A stretch of DNA of 64,000 nucleotides. Origin: Notoacmeibacter marinus (GTDB lineage Bacteria > Pseudomonadota > Alphaproteobacteria > Rhizobiales > Rhizobiaceae). Made by a program: the position numbers and the translations under genes. The stretch spans positions 682,001 through 746,000 of the forward strand of contig NZ_NBYO01000001.1 of NCBI RefSeq assembly GCF_002238045.1. The letters are read 5' to 3'. The notes below the pieces were generated by a model. That model saw only the letters and a list, made by a program, of their open reading frames with translations, made no database searches and was not told the origin of the DNA. Shown piece by piece: positions 9,912 to 19,491 of the stretch. How positions within the stretch are numbered: position 1 is the stretch's first letter; each line of letters opens with the position of its first letter.

Positions 9912-11279
9912 ATGCGACCAGAAGCACGAACAGACTGTTCCGATACGGCCGAGTTCCTATCCACAGACAGTTTGACGGGGCTGGGCAACCGCCAGCGTTT
10001 TTTCCGAAAACTTGCCACCATGATCGAGGCTCATGCTGCCGATCCGGTGCCCTTCGCCATCACTCTGTTCAATATTGACGGGTTCAAGCCGATCAACGAT
10101 CTGTTCGGGCGGTGCGCTGGCGATACGATCCTCGCACAGATCGCTCTGCGACTGCATAGCGCACTGGAAGAAGAGGCCACCGTCTGCCGCCTGGGCGGCG
10201 ACGAATTTGCCATTCTCCACCCTTCCCTTTTTACCGAACAGGCCGTGCGCGTCGAGGTGCAACTCCTTCTGGAACTGGTTTCCGCGCCTTACGACATAGG
10301 CGGTCGATCCGTCCGTATCTCCTGCTCCGCGGGCAGCGCGATCTACGAGGACGCGGAGGACGACTGGGAGGTTTTCTTCGAAAAGGCGGAAAGCGCGCTG
10401 TATCACGCCAAACGGCAAGGTTGCGGTTCACTGCTCATCCATACGTGCCAGATGGAAGAGGCCATGCGGCGGCGCACGCAGATCGAACAGGCGCTGCGCC
10501 GCGCCGTATCGGCCGGTGAGATCGAGCCATTCTTCCAGCCCATCGTCGACTTGCGAACCGGAGAGCCCATCGGCTTTGAGTGCCTGGCGCGCTGGACCGA
10601 TCCCGATTTCGGATCGGTGCCGCCATCGGTGTTCATTCCGATCGCCGAGGAGCGCGGGCTCATCGAATTGCTGACGCAATTGCTGCTGGAGAAGGCCTGC
10701 ATTGCTGCCCGAGACTGGCCGCGCCGCATGTTTTTGTCCTTCAACCTCTCGCCCACGCAACTGGTCGACCCGGAGACGACCCGCCTGGTTCTGTCGATCA
10801 TCGTGGCAACCCGGTTCGATCCGCGTCGCCTCGAGATCGAGATTACAGAAACCGGTGTCATGTCGGATCCGGCCTGCGCCAAGCAGATCGTCTCGCAGTT
10901 CCGCGATGTCGGCATTCATATCTCGCTGGACGATTTCGGCACTGGACAATCGTCTCTCGGTCGCCTGCGCGACTTTCATTTCGACAAGCTGAAGATCGAC
11001 CGGTCCTTCGTTTCCGTCGTCCTGGAAGACCGACCGAGCGAACATATCGTCAAGGCCATTCTGGCGCTTTGCGACGGGCTGGATATCGATGTTATCGCGG
11101 AGGGTATCGAATCGCGCGAACAGGCGGAGAAGCTGGTGGAACTCGGCTGTCAGGGCGGACAGGGCTATTATTTCGGCACGCCGGCCGATGCAGCCTCGAC
11201 AGTGGCGCTTCTGCAGCGGCTCTCCCGACGGTCCGACCTGAAAGACGATGCGCGAGAAGCCACTCTCATGGCGTCCTGA
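9912..11279 (+). CDS. GGDEF-EAL domain protein (c-di-GMP synthesis/hydrolysis)
   Basis: 455 residues, cytoplasmic, with no membrane segment and almost no N-terminal sensory region. GGDEF domain: residues about 15-180, signature [10 protein letters not shown] intact, so cyclase activity is possible. EAL domain: about 195-440, with FECLAR in place of EAL (glutamate and leucine kept), [23 protein letters not shown] and DKLKIDRSF, all metal and substrate positions that I can recognise. Both activities may be retained; which dominates cannot be read from sequence. It would tune cyclic di-GMP and therefore motility or biofilm. The gene ends 10 bases before a hairpin shared with the convergent RlpA-like gene. 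Confidence 0.92.
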   Translation: MRPEARTDCSDTAEFLSTDSLTGLGNRQRFFRKLATMIEAHAADPVPFAITLFNIDGFKPINDLFGRCAGDTILAQIALRLHSALEEEATVCRLGGDEFAILHPSLFTEQAVRVEVQLLLELVSAPYDIGGRSVRISCSAGSAIYEDAEDDWEVFFEKAESALYHAKRQGCGSLLIHTCQMEEAMRRRTQIEQALRRAVSAGEIEPFFQPIVDLRTGEPIGFECLARWTDPDFGSVPPSVFIPIAEERGLIELLTQLLLEKACIAARDWPRRMFLSFNLSPTQLVDPETTRLVLSIIVATRFDPRRLEIEITETGVMSDPACAKQIVSQFRDVGIHISLDDFGTGQSSLGRLRDFHFDKLKIDRSFVSVVLEDRPSEHIVKAILALCDGLDIDVIAEGIESREQAEKLVELGCQGGQGYYFGTPADAASTVALLQRLSRRSDLKDDAREATLMAS

Positions 11280-11288
11280 CCAATAAAA

Positions 11289-11312
11289 ACGGCGACCCAA
11301 GCGGGTCGCCGT
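11289..11312 (-). terminator. Rho-independent terminator between convergent genes
   Basis: Ten-base stem ACGGCGACCC/GGGTCGCCGT with a 4-base loop. On the minus strand it is followed by TTTTTATTG, so it is best read as the terminator of the RlpA-like gene. It also lies directly after the stop of the GGDEF-EAL gene and may act from both sides, although the plus side lacks a T tract. Confidence 0.85.
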
Positions 11313-11343
11313 CTATCCGTCGTCTCCGAAGAGGAAGGCCCGC

Positions 11344-11697
11344 TCAGGCCTTGCTGTAGCAAACCGAGGTGTGACCCGAGCGGATGAAACCGAGTTTGGA
11401 GGCCGCGCCCTTCGACAGATCGAGAACCCGGCCATGCGCATAGGGTCCTCGATCGTTGATGCGCACGACAATGGAGCGGCCATTGCGCTTGTTGGTGACC
11501 TTGACCTTGGTGCCGAGCGGCAGGGTCTTGTGAGCGGCGGTCATGGCGTTCTGATTGAACCGTTCACCCGATGCCGTCTTCTTGCCGTGAAATCCCGGCC
11601 CGTACCAGGAAGCCTTGCCACAGCTTGCTGCGGCCGGCGCAGCAAAGGACAACGCAAGCACGGCAGCAGCCGCAGCGGTAAAAATCGTCTTTTTCAT
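11344..11697 (-). CDS. RlpA-like double-psi beta-barrel protein
   Basis: 117 residues: signal peptide [16 protein letters not shown] with cleavage near AAPAAA, then a single RlpA-type double-psi beta-barrel domain. Conserved elements are [36 protein letters not shown] and [16 protein letters not shown]. Full-length RlpA is a septal lytic transglycosylase acting on naked glycan strands and carries a SPOR domain; this short form has only the barrel. Activity is therefore likely but localisation at the septum is not supported. The frame extends upstream to 11784, but the ATG at 11697 starts the signal peptide. It ends at a strong terminator. Confidence 0.88.
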   Translation of the reverse strand: MKKTIFTAAAAAVLALSFAAPAAASCGKASWYGPGFHGKKTASGERFNQNAMTAAHKTLPLGTKVKVTNKRNGRSIVVRINDRGPYAHGRVLDLSKGAASKLGFIRSGHTSVCYSKA

Positions 11698-11952
11698 ATT
11701 CTGTGCCCCATGAACGACCGAAAACAGCGGCGGGCTATTGGCCCGCGGCACGGCACGCCCCATCCCCGAGGCCTTGTGCCGCAATGTTTTCCGGTGTGTT
11801 AAACTGCGCCGCTTCTCGAAGGCGGATCGGGCAACAATGTGATGGTTCCACGACGATTGCAGGGTCTTTTATGGGCGGATGTTCGATGTCGCACCTGAAG
11901 ATCGTTCAGATGTTTACTCACCTACAAGCACGATATTGGCAGACCACCATAC

Positions 11953-12207
11953 CTACGTCTTGTCGTCCTCCACATCGGCTATTTTGGAGATCGAGCGACT
12001 GATTTCAGACAGGACCCCGACAACGATACCGACCGCAACCATCAGAAGACCTTCATCGATATAATCGCCTGCAGTTCCGTTTCCGAGGTATCGTTTCACC
12101 AATTGCTGATTGTCCGTGTAGGCAACAGTAAAAGCTACTGAACACAGAAATATTCCTGCGAAGAATGCAAGATATGCAACAACGCTTGCTGCCTTTGTAA
12201 AGAACAT
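11953..12207 (-). CDS. Small two-helix membrane protein of unknown function
   Basis: 84 residues with hydrophobic segments at about 8-32 (VVAYLAFFAGIFLCSVAFTVAY) and 52-66 (GLLMVAVGIVVGVL), ending in a charged tail. I do not recognise the family. It starts 49 bases left of the stranded tRNA terminator and reads away from the mobile element, so it belongs to the host chromosome and would normally sit just downstream of tRNA-Leu. Coding is plausible because the frame encodes two clean membrane helices, but no similarity supports it. Confidence 0.5.
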   Translation of the reverse strand: MFFTKAASVVAYLAFFAGIFLCSVAFTVAYTDNQQLVKRYLGNGTAGDYIDEGLLMVAVGIVVGVLSEISRSISKIADVEDDKT

Positions 12208-12255
12208 TGAAATTTCCTAGTCATAGGAACGGGTTCTTTCGAGGCGCCCATGCGC

Positions 12256-12278
12256 AAAAAACCCGGCCGAAGCCGGGT
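12256..12278 (-). terminator. Stranded terminator of tRNA-Leu
   Basis: On the minus strand the stem ACCCGGC/GCCGGGT closes a TTCG tetraloop and is followed by six T residues, a textbook terminator. No minus-strand gene ends here. If the sequence is joined at the 7-bp repeat to the tRNA-Leu end at 49076, this stem would begin two bases after the encoded CCA. I therefore read it as the tRNA's own terminator, separated by insertion of the element. Confidence 0.85.
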
Positions 12279-12279
12279 C

Positions 12280-12286
12280 ATGGTGC
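12280..12286. repeat. Left attachment repeat (attL)
   Basis: ATGGTGC, identical to 49075-49081. It lies between the stranded tRNA terminator and the first element sequence. The complementary GCACCAT equals the last bases of tRNA-Leu plus CCA and one more base. Serine recombinases cross over at a 2-bp core, so the exact exchange point lies somewhere within these seven bases. Confidence 0.8.
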
Positions 12287-12287
12287 A

Positions 12288-12482
12288 GTTGAAGAGAATA
12301 ACATAGAAATTTCAACGCTGTCCAAGGTTTTTGAGGAGCTAGAGAACTGGGAGCTTTGCCTTCGCTCCGACCCGGCGGTGAGGCAGAAGCTTCTGGCATT
12401 TGATGAAGCGGCGAAGCTCAGCGAACGGAGAGACCGACCTGAGCGAAAGTCCACTTTGCCCGTCCGGAGGCCGTCGCTATGA
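12288..12482 (+). other. Detached 3' coding segment of the recombinase gene (joined only in the excised circle)
   Basis: 64 codons plus stop, starting VEENNIEISTLSKVFEELE and ending VRRPSL, with protein-like composition (amphipathic helices, LRSDPAVRQKLLAFDEAAK). It has no start codon of its own inside the element; in the integrated state the frame opens only into host DNA. Circularising at the 7-bp repeat puts it in phase behind recombinase codons D-M-R-Y-G-A, giving a predicted 573-residue recombinase. Its stop codon overlaps the mobC start as ATGA, the usual arrangement of coupled genes. It could otherwise be a short gene started from the ATG at 49068 across the circle junction. Confidence 0.75.
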
Positions 12483-12928
12483 GCGTCCTCGCTCCTGCTT
12501 TCGGTTCTGCCAGCTCGAACCCTGCGGCAGGTGTATCGGACGAGCCAGACAATCGCCCTCGTCACAAGACGACGCGTGATTGCCCGCGTGTCACCGTCCG
12601 GTTCTCTCGTGATGATTACGAGCGTCTGCGGCAACTGGCTGACGGCATGGCGCTGAGCGTCTATCTCCGCGCTCTGGCGCTGAACGAAGAGTTGCCGCGT
12701 CGTCGTCCTCGCTCATACGCCTCCATCGCCGACAAGGCGGCCGTCGCCCAGCTTCTCGGCCTGCTCGGCCAATCGCGCATCGCCAACAACCTCAACCAGC
12801 TTGCCTACCACGCAAATGTCGGAAGCCTGGCGATGGATGATCGGACACGGGAGCAGATTGACGAGGCTTACGATACCGTCCTGTTGATGCGGACGACGCT
12901 GATGCGGGCTTTGGGCTATCGGGAATGA
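12479..12928 (+). CDS. mobC: MobC-like relaxosome accessory protein
   Basis: 149 residues. After a disordered N-terminus comes CPRVTVRFSRDDYERLRQLA, a ribbon-helix-helix type start, then LGLLGQSRIANNLNQLAYHA, the conserved core of the bacterial mobilisation protein (MobC) family. Such proteins bind oriT and help the relaxase open the strands. The start overlaps the stop of the upstream 64-codon segment (ATGA), and its own stop overlaps the relaxase start (ATGATC, four bases), so translation of all three appears coupled. Family call is good; DNA target not visible. Confidence 0.85.
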   Translation: MSVLAPAFGSASSNPAAGVSDEPDNRPRHKTTRDCPRVTVRFSRDDYERLRQLADGMALSVYLRALALNEELPRRRPRSYASIADKAAVAQLLGLLGQSRIANNLNQLAYHANVGSLAMDDRTREQIDEAYDTVLLMRTTLMRALGYRE

Positions 12929-15690
12929 TCCTAAAGGGCAACCAGCGTGCCCACGGGCGGGAACTGGCGCTGCATCTTCTCAATGTGGAGGACAATGAGC
13001 ATGCCGTGATCCACGATCTGCGCGGGTTTCTCGCCGATGATCTGATTGGAGCCTTCAAGGAAGCCGAGGCGATCTCGCACGGTACCAAGTGCCGGCAATA
13101 TCTGTTTTCGCTCAGCCTCAGCCCGCCGAAGTCGGCAAAGGTCTCGATTGCCGAATTCGAGGCAGCAATTGCCGGTATCGAGCGGCGGCTCGGCTTGACC
13201 GGCCAGCCGCGCGCCGTCGTCTTCCATGAGAAGAAGGGCCGCCGCCACGCCCATTGTGTCTGGTCACGGATTGATGTCGGACAGATGCGGGCAATCAACC
13301 TTCCGCACTTCAAGCTGAGATTGACCGATATCTCACGGGAACTCTATCGCGAGCATGGATGGGACATGCCAGTCGGTCTCCTGAACGCCGAAGACCGCGA
13401 CGAGATAACCTATTCCCATGCCGAAGCCGGACAGGCCAAACGCGTCAAGCGTGATCCGACCGCGCTGAAGGCGATGTTCAAGGCATGCTGGGACGCATCG
13501 GATTCCCGTCAGGCCTTCGCGGCGGCGCTCGGTGAACATGGCTTCTGCCTAGCACGTGGCGACCGGCGCGGCTTCGTCGCCGTCGATGCGGATGGAGAAG
13601 TCTATTCACTGTCACGCTGGTGTGGCGTGAAGGCAAAGGAATTGCGGGCGCAGTTCGGACCGCAAGACGATCTGCCGACCGTCGATGAAGCCATCGCACG
13701 CCTCAAACGCGATGGTGTTCGCATCACCAAGGAAGCGGAGGACGCCCTCCCCGATGCGTTCGAGATGCGACGGGCTGAACTCGTCGAGCGACAACGGAGT
13801 GAACGAGAGGCGCTTGCCGACAGTCAGGAGCAACGGCGCATTGCCGAAACCAGAGAACGCAATGACCGCCTGCCGACCGGTCTCCGTGCCGTCTGGGCGC
13901 GCTTGTCAGGCCAGCTTGATCGTCTGCGGGACCAACTCGCCGAAGACGCGAAGGCCTGTGAGGAACGTGACCGCACCGAAACCCAGACTTTGATCGACAG
14001 GCATATTGTCGAACGCCGCGCGCTCGAACAGACATTTGATCGGTCCAGCCTCGCCATTGAGTTGGAGAGAGCCTTCTTCGACATCGGGCAAAGTCCTGAC
14101 CTTCGGATCTACCAACCCGATCCGCTTCAGCCGCTCGTCCTGCCGCCGGAAGATACGCCGGTCACCATGGCACAGATCAGAAGCCGTCCCGAGCGCATCC
14201 TCGATGTCCTCTCCGAAAAAAAGGCCAGCTTCACCCGAAACGAGATCGTCATCGCCCTTGCCGATGTCTTCGATGATCCGATGCGATTGCGTGCAGCCGT
14301 CGACACTGCCCTCCGATCGCCAGAGCTTGTTCCGGTTGAAGGCACCGAATCACAATCCTTCACGACGCGGAACTACGAAACGGCGCGGTCAGCCCTGCAG
14401 AAGCGATGTAATGCATTGGCCGGTTCCGGCGGCTTCGGCGTCAATGCTCGGCATATCGATCGCGCCATCGCCAAGGAAAATACTCGTCTTAAAAAGCGTG
14501 TCGGTGCACAGCTCAGCGATGAACAGGTTGCGGCCATCCGCCATGTCCTGAAGCCGAACCAGCTCTCTGCGGTCGTCGGCCTGGCGGGCGCTGGGAAGAG
14601 CACGCTTCTCTCCGTAGCGCGCGAAGCTTGGGAACGGCAGGGCTATCGCGTGCATGGGGCCGCTCTTGCAGGCAAGGCGGCGGACAGCCTGCAAACCGCA
14701 TCGGGTATTCCATCAAGAACGCTGGCCTCGCTCGAAGCGAGCTGGAAGAGCGGATATGAACCAGTTGGCCATGGCGATATCGTCGTCATCGACGAAGCGG
14801 GCATGGTCGGAACACGGCAGCTCAACCGTATCGCAAGCGCATTGCATGAACGCGGCTGCAAGCTCGTTCTTATCGGGGATCCGGATCAACTCCAGCCCAT
14901 CGAAGCCGGAACGCCTTTCAAAGCCATCGTCAATGATGTCGGCGCGGCGCGCCTCACCGAGATCCGGCGGCAAAGCCCTCAATGGCAACGCGAAGCGTCA
15001 CAAGCGCTCGCATCAGGTAGCATCGAAACCGCGATGCAGGCCTACGCTGAGCATGGCGCTGTCCGAACCGAACGCGACCGTGACCACGCCATTGCAACTC
15101 TGGTCGCGGACTACATGGCCGATCGTAGCGAGCATGGCGTATCCGCTTCACGGTTGGCGCTCGCGCATCGGCGGAAGGATGTCCACGCCCTCAACCAAGC
15201 GATCAAGTCAGCGCTGCGTGAGACGGAGGGTCCGAAGCCGGAAACGCTGTTCGACACCGACCACGGCCCACGCGCTTTTGCCGAAGGCGACCGTATTCTC
15301 TTCACCCGTAACGATGCCACGCTCAATGTCCGAAACGGCATGCTCGGAACGTTGGTAAAGGTTGGCAACCGGCAGCTGACGATCACCCTCGACCCGGATG
15401 AGAACGGGCAGTGCCGCTCGCTCACCTTCTCGCCGAGCGCGTTCCCCTCCATCGACCATGGCTTTGCTGTGACCATCCACCGATCACAGGGCTGCACCGT
15501 GGACCGCAGCTTCGTTCTCTCAAGCACGAATATGGATGAGCATCTTACCTACGTCGCCATGACGCGGCACAAAGATGTAGCAAGATTTTATACCGCGCCA
15601 GATATCACGCGAAAAATCGAGCAAACGAGAAGTCACCAGATAAGCACTCAAAACATCCCTATGGCTTCACCGAAACGCAGAATGTCTTAG
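12925..15690 (+). CDS. Relaxase fused to RecD/TraA-like helicase
   Basis: 921 residues. The N-terminal relaxase domain has the three-histidine motif FHEKKGRRHAHCVWSRID (His101, His108, His110) and an RQYLFSLSLSPP strand. The middle part (about 270-350) is charged and probably coiled coil. The C-terminal half is a superfamily 1 helicase with Walker A VVGLAGAGKSTLL near residue 553, Walker B VVIDEAGMV near 622, and a final HRSQGCTVDRSFVLSS/TYVAMTRHKD pair of motifs as in TraA. It would nick oriT, attach covalently and unwind the transferred strand. The nicking tyrosine cannot be chosen with certainty. The gene seems complete; the next 271 bases show no gene. Confidence 0.88.
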   Translation: MILKGNQRAHGRELALHLLNVEDNEHAVIHDLRGFLADDLIGAFKEAEAISHGTKCRQYLFSLSLSPPKSAKVSIAEFEAAIAGIERRLGLTGQPRAVVFHEKKGRRHAHCVWSRIDVGQMRAINLPHFKLRLTDISRELYREHGWDMPVGLLNAEDRDEITYSHAEAGQAKRVKRDPTALKAMFKACWDASDSRQAFAAALGEHGFCLARGDRRGFVAVDADGEVYSLSRWCGVKAKELRAQFGPQDDLPTVDEAIARLKRDGVRITKEAEDALPDAFEMRRAELVERQRSEREALADSQEQRRIAETRERNDRLPTGLRAVWARLSGQLDRLRDQLAEDAKACEERDRTETQTLIDRHIVERRALEQTFDRSSLAIELERAFFDIGQSPDLRIYQPDPLQPLVLPPEDTPVTMAQIRSRPERILDVLSEKKASFTRNEIVIALADVFDDPMRLRAAVDTALRSPELVPVEGTESQSFTTRNYETARSALQKRCNALAGSGGFGVNARHIDRAIAKENTRLKKRVGAQLSDEQVAAIRHVLKPNQLSAVVGLAGAGKSTLLSVAREAWERQGYRVHGAALAGKAADSLQTASGIPSRTLASLEASWKSGYEPVGHGDIVVIDEAGMVGTRQLNRIASALHERGCKLVLIGDPDQLQPIEAGTPFKAIVNDVGAARLTEIRRQSPQWQREASQALASGSIETAMQAYAEHGAVRTERDRDHAIATLVADYMADRSEHGVSASRLALAHRRKDVHALNQAIKSALRETEGPKPETLFDTDHGPRAFAEGDRILFTRNDATLNVRNGMLGTLVKVGNRQLTITLDPDENGQCRSLTFSPSAFPSIDHGFAVTIHRSQGCTVDRSFVLSSTNMDEHLTYVAMTRHKDVARFYTAPDITRKIEQTRSHQISTQNIPMASPKRRMS

Positions 15691-15961
15691 GATGGTGGGG
15701 CTTCTAATTCAAAATCCGGTTTGCGCCCTGCCTCTGCTTATTCTGGAAACCGCCGCGTTCCTCGGAAGCTTTCTCGTGCACATAACCTCGAAGCGGATCG
15801 TGTTCTCGCTCTTGAGCATGATCTGGCTACTTTGCGGGCACGCCGCGGTCGATGCATAGATCGACCGAGCGTCATCATTAGGCGGCCCTTCTCCGAATTT
15901 GTAAGCTAGTGCCTATTAACTATCGAATAGGGTCTCGCATGGCGACGTATTTGTAATCCGC

Positions 15962-18900
15962 CTAGTTGACCAGTCGTTCGAACAACGGCTGCCATTGCGG
16001 ACCAGACCCCTTGCCGCGAGAATGAAGCAGCGGCAGGCTGTTGTTGGGAACGCTGGAGGGGAACACTATGCTCAACGCTTGGTCACCGTAGCCCAGTGGC
16101 GCGTTCCTATAAATAGTTGCGCCGATGTCAGTTGCGACCGTCTTCGCTCTATCTCGCTCGTCGGGTGTCGCAAAAATCCCCTTGTCGCCTGCAAATAGGT
16201 TGTCTGCCGCACTGATGATCTCGCCGGCTCGGAAATCGATGCTAGAATACTCCAGTTCAGATAGCGCCTGGAGTATGTATTTTTGGCCTTCGTCTGTAGC
16301 CAAAAGTGCAAAGACGAATAAAAGAGAACCTCCGGCGGATAACGAAGCCAAATTTTTGTCGTGGAATTTTTTCATGTTCGCGGCAAGTGACTGTCCAGTG
16401 CCCACCATGTCGTCAACCACCACTATCACTTTGGGGACGCCGTGCTGTTCAATGTGTCGCTGATATGCTTCCTGGAAACTTGATGGCGGCAGGATTGCCG
16501 TCGTCGAAATAAGATTCTCCTCTGCATAAAGCGAAGCGTACTTTTGCCCGCTCTTCCCTTCGCCGTCCACGTAGGTAATCACAATGTCGTTGCGCCTTTC
16601 GGTCAACTTCTTTCGAACCGGGGCCTCAACAAGCCCGAGCACTGTCAAATTGGCGCTTCTTATCCGCTGAAGCACGTCCGCCTCAGAGAGGAAACGTGTT
16701 GCCTTAAGAATCGTGAATAATGCCCGCTGTTCGTGGTTACCCGGCCGCTGATTCAGCCATGCGCGCACCTCTTCCGGCCCAATATGTTTACCTCGATAGG
16801 TCGGCCAATTCTTTGTTAGTTCGACCAATTCTTCAGACAAGACGCGCGCTGCATCCTCAGCGCGTTGCGCATCCGCCGCCAGATCCTGTGAAAGCGCGTC
16901 CGCGGCGAGCCTCGTAAGACCCACATCGACGAGCCACAATTGGAAGATGGGCAGGACAGTGCGGTAACTGCCATTTTCCTCCACTAGCACCTCCCGGCTT
17001 ACAAAGTCAGCCAGCACTCTCGTCAATTCAGCTTCGTTTATATCGGATGCGCTCCTGCGCTCGTATATGTTTGCAATTGTTGCCGGCACATCCGACCTGA
17101 AACACCGCGCGAGTGCGGCCAAAACGCGTTTGCGTTTGAGGACTATCGGCTCGCGCTCTTCCATTGGAGCGTGTATGCCATCTTGCCAAAGATGCGCGAA
17201 CAGATTGTCGTCGAGGCGCGATATTTCTAAATTGACCGCCTCACGGACTTCTTCCCCTGTAATGTCGATGTCGCGCTCCCTAAGAGCGCGCGCGAAGACT
17301 TTTGAGCAAATGATCTTGCTAAAGTACGGATTACCGTTGGTGAGATCATAAACCTCAGCGATGGCGTCTGGATGCCATTCCAGGAACCCGGCCGAAGGTT
17401 CGCAAACCAGTCTAATATAGTCGTCCCACTCAGTCGCGCGGTTGAAATAGGTAAGGTTGACGCGAGAGAACTTGTTCAACCTTTGCCCCTGGCGGTCCAT
17501 GACGAAGGGCATGTTCTCGCCTCCGACTAGCAATAGGCAGATGTTGCTCGTAGTCGTCAGCGCTCTGATGTTGCCGAACACAGTATCGGCGAGGTTGCCT
17601 TGGAGATAGAGGTCCTGCGGCATCTCGTCGAATTCGTCGACGATGATCACGAAGCGCCTGTCGGGGTCGCTGGCTTTCGCCGCGGCAGAGAGTTTCATCA
17701 ACGGCGATAGAGAACCGTCGTATGATCCTCGCGGCACCGCCGCGTTGCCCGGCAACTCGCCGACGATGAATTCTTCGATCTGTTCCCCGAGTTGGCGAAG
17801 TGAGACGCGTGGATCTTCGTGTGCTATCTGGCCCCAAAGAATGTAGTGCCAGGAAAGCTTGCCTTTTGGATCTCGCAACCCCGCCTGATCCGCTGCAGCG
17901 GTTGCAAGCGAGGTCTTGCCGACACGCTTCTGACCGGTGATGTAAGAGGGCTCCATCGGACTTCGTACCATTCGGGCTACAAGCGTCTGCACCTGCTCCT
18001 GCCGACCAACGAAGTCTTCGCCTTCCGCCGGGCCAGTGCTGTAGGGATCGGCATAGGTGTAGGCTTCCCAATTGATTCCAGACTTCTGCGCGAGGACGCG
18101 CACTTCGAAAAGAGCGTCCTGCCGCTCAGAAGTACCGACCTCTCCCCATTCGATGCCCAGCATCACAGAAGCCGAGTGGCAAGCATCGATTATGGACACG
18201 TCGAGCGCCACCGAAAATTTGCCGGGCGACACGTTGCCGAGAGCAATTTCCTCGTTGAGGAAAAGAACCTGCGTACTTTCGCTGGCGACGCTGACGCGCA
18301 CATTCATCGCAGCGCCACGACCATCGCTGCGAAACGGCACCAGGATTCGTAGTTCGCGCCCCTCTTCCATCAATGGATAGCGTTTCGGTAAATCCTCACC
18401 TATCCAGTCTTGGGCAACGACAGCTGTAAACCGGCCTCGAAGGGAGTGGGTGAACTCGTGGAGGCGTTCCGATGCGCACTGTAGCCACGGCTCAAGATAT
18501 TCGACCGTGACGAAAGATGGATATTGCGTCGCCAAGCGCCGAGCGTCATCGATCGCGCGCTCGCATGCACCCAGATCCGCGGCGAGCGTAGACGATACCT
18601 TCGAAACGTCTTCCAAACCCGAGTAGACGGATATTACCGCATCCTTGACCTCCGAGAGATGATAGGCGCCACCAAACTCGAGGAGGCGGCCGTGACTGAG
18701 TGCGCCTAGAATCTTCTTTTTCGCCTCGATCATAGAAGTGAGCGTTGTATATGAAACGCGAAATGGCGCGAGTTGAGTATTCACCCAAGCCATCGCCCCG
18801 CGTAGCAAGTCCAACTTCTCGAATGTCTGCTTCTTCTTCCCCATTCCAAGGAAATCGGTAAATCCCGGAAGGCCTCTTTCCACCAAGGAAACGATGTTGC

Positions 18901-19159
18901 GTGCGAGATTGTTCTCAAGGTTATCCTGAACGAGTCCGTCGACCGCAAGCGCCCGAAGAACTACCGTTGATGCGACCGGCGACGCGTTGTGTTGGCTCGC
19001 GAGTATTTCCACCGCGTCTCCAAGTGAACCACTCATTGACGATCCGGCGAGTCCGAAAAGGAGCCTCCGCAGGGCGGTTCGAGCAATAGTGTTATCGGAT
19101 CCATCCAGCATCCGATTTTCGAAGTCGTTTAGTGCGTTCTGCAATTCGAAACTGTCCAT
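15962..19159 (-). CDS. STAND ATPase fused to C-terminal phosphoribosyltransferase domain
   Basis: 1065 residues, standing alone. Residues 1-380 are largely helical with a beta-rich segment and no recognised domain. An ORC/STAND-type ATPase follows: FVGRQEQ at 383-389, P-loop TGQKRVGKTSLA near 408-419, Walker B RRFVIIVDEFDEMP at 501-514, then winged-helix-like sequence to about 750. The last 250 residues contain VIVVVDDMVGTGQSLAANM (911-929), a clear PRPP-binding loop of type I phosphoribosyltransferases, matching the conflict-associated PRTase-CE group. STAND proteins sense a trigger and activate a fused effector; here the effector is probably the transferase, perhaps altering nucleotides. 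An immune role is inferred from architecture and location. Confidence 0.8.
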   Translation of the reverse strand: MDSFELQNALNDFENRMLDGSDNTIARTALRRLLFGLAGSSMSGSLGDAVEILASQHNASPVASTVVLRALAVDGLVQDNLENNLARNIVSLVERGLPGFTDFLGMGKKKQTFEKLDLLRGAMAWVNTQLAPFRVSYTTLTSMIEAKKKILGALSHGRLLEFGGAYHLSEVKDAVISVYSGLEDVSKVSSTLAADLGACERAIDDARRLATQYPSFVTVEYLEPWLQCASERLHEFTHSLRGRFTAVVAQDWIGEDLPKRYPLMEEGRELRILVPFRSDGRGAAMNVRVSVASESTQVLFLNEEIALGNVSPGKFSVALDVSIIDACHSASVMLGIEWGEVGTSERQDALFEVRVLAQKSGINWEAYTYADPYSTGPAEGEDFVGRQEQVQTLVARMVRSPMEPSYITGQKRVGKTSLATAAADQAGLRDPKGKLSWHYILWGQIAHEDPRVSLRQLGEQIEEFIVGELPGNAAVPRGSYDGSLSPLMKLSAAAKASDPDRRFVIIVDEFDEMPQDLYLQGNLADTVFGNIRALTTTSNICLLLVGGENMPFVMDRQGQRLNKFSRVNLTYFNRATEWDDYIRLVCEPSAGFLEWHPDAIAEVYDLTNGNPYFSKIICSKVFARALRERDIDITGEEVREAVNLEISRLDDNLFAHLWQDGIHAPMEEREPIVLKRKRVLAALARCFRSDVPATIANIYERRSASDINEAELTRVLADFVSREVLVEENGSYRTVLPIFQLWLVDVGLTRLAADALSQDLAADAQRAEDAARVLSEELVELTKNWPTYRGKHIGPEEVRAWLNQRPGNHEQRALFTILKATRFLSEADVLQRIRSANLTVLGLVEAPVRKKLTERRNDIVITYVDGEGKSGQKYASLYAEENLISTTAILPPSSFQEAYQRHIEQHGVPKVIVVVDDMVGTGQSLAANMKKFHDKNLASLSAGGSLLFVFALLATDEGQKYILQALSELEYSSIDFRAGEIISAADNLFAGDKGIFATPDERDRAKTVATDIGATIYRNAPLGYGDQALSIVFPSSVPNNSLPLLHSRGKGSGPQWQPLFERLVN

Positions 19160-19491
19160 GTACGCACGTTACTTTGCACGATTCCGTATGGAAAGAGTGG
19201 GAAGAAGACATGCCGGAATGATAATCGGCAGCAGGAGATATGTGATCAGCGCCAATCCTCACTTTCAGAATTGTCACAACGCAGCCGTCGTCGATTTCCG
19301 ATTTAGATCAGCTGCGGTCATTCGACCTCAATCGAAGGGCAGAAATGAGCCGGTAGCACCGGTGTGGCTGGTATAGAACAATGTCTGCTTCTGACTGGTT
19401 GATGCCGGCGAGCCGAGTGTCTTTTTACAGCCCCAGCGGCACCGTCGGCTCTACGTAATCGCGATCTTGAGTTTGCGACAATGATAACTTG
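19160..19491. other. Intergenic stretch, no gene seen
   Basis: 332 bases between the start of the STAND-transferase gene and the stop of the next minus-strand gene. Short open frames exist on both strands but none has a ribosome binding site or recognisable content. It must hold the promoter of the STAND-transferase gene; I could not pick convincing -35/-10 boxes. Confidence 0.5.

Noticed and set aside
12207-12482. A 91-codon gene starting at 12207
   Set aside because: Its first 27 codons lie in host DNA across the attachment site and over a terminator; only the part from 12288 is element coding sequence.
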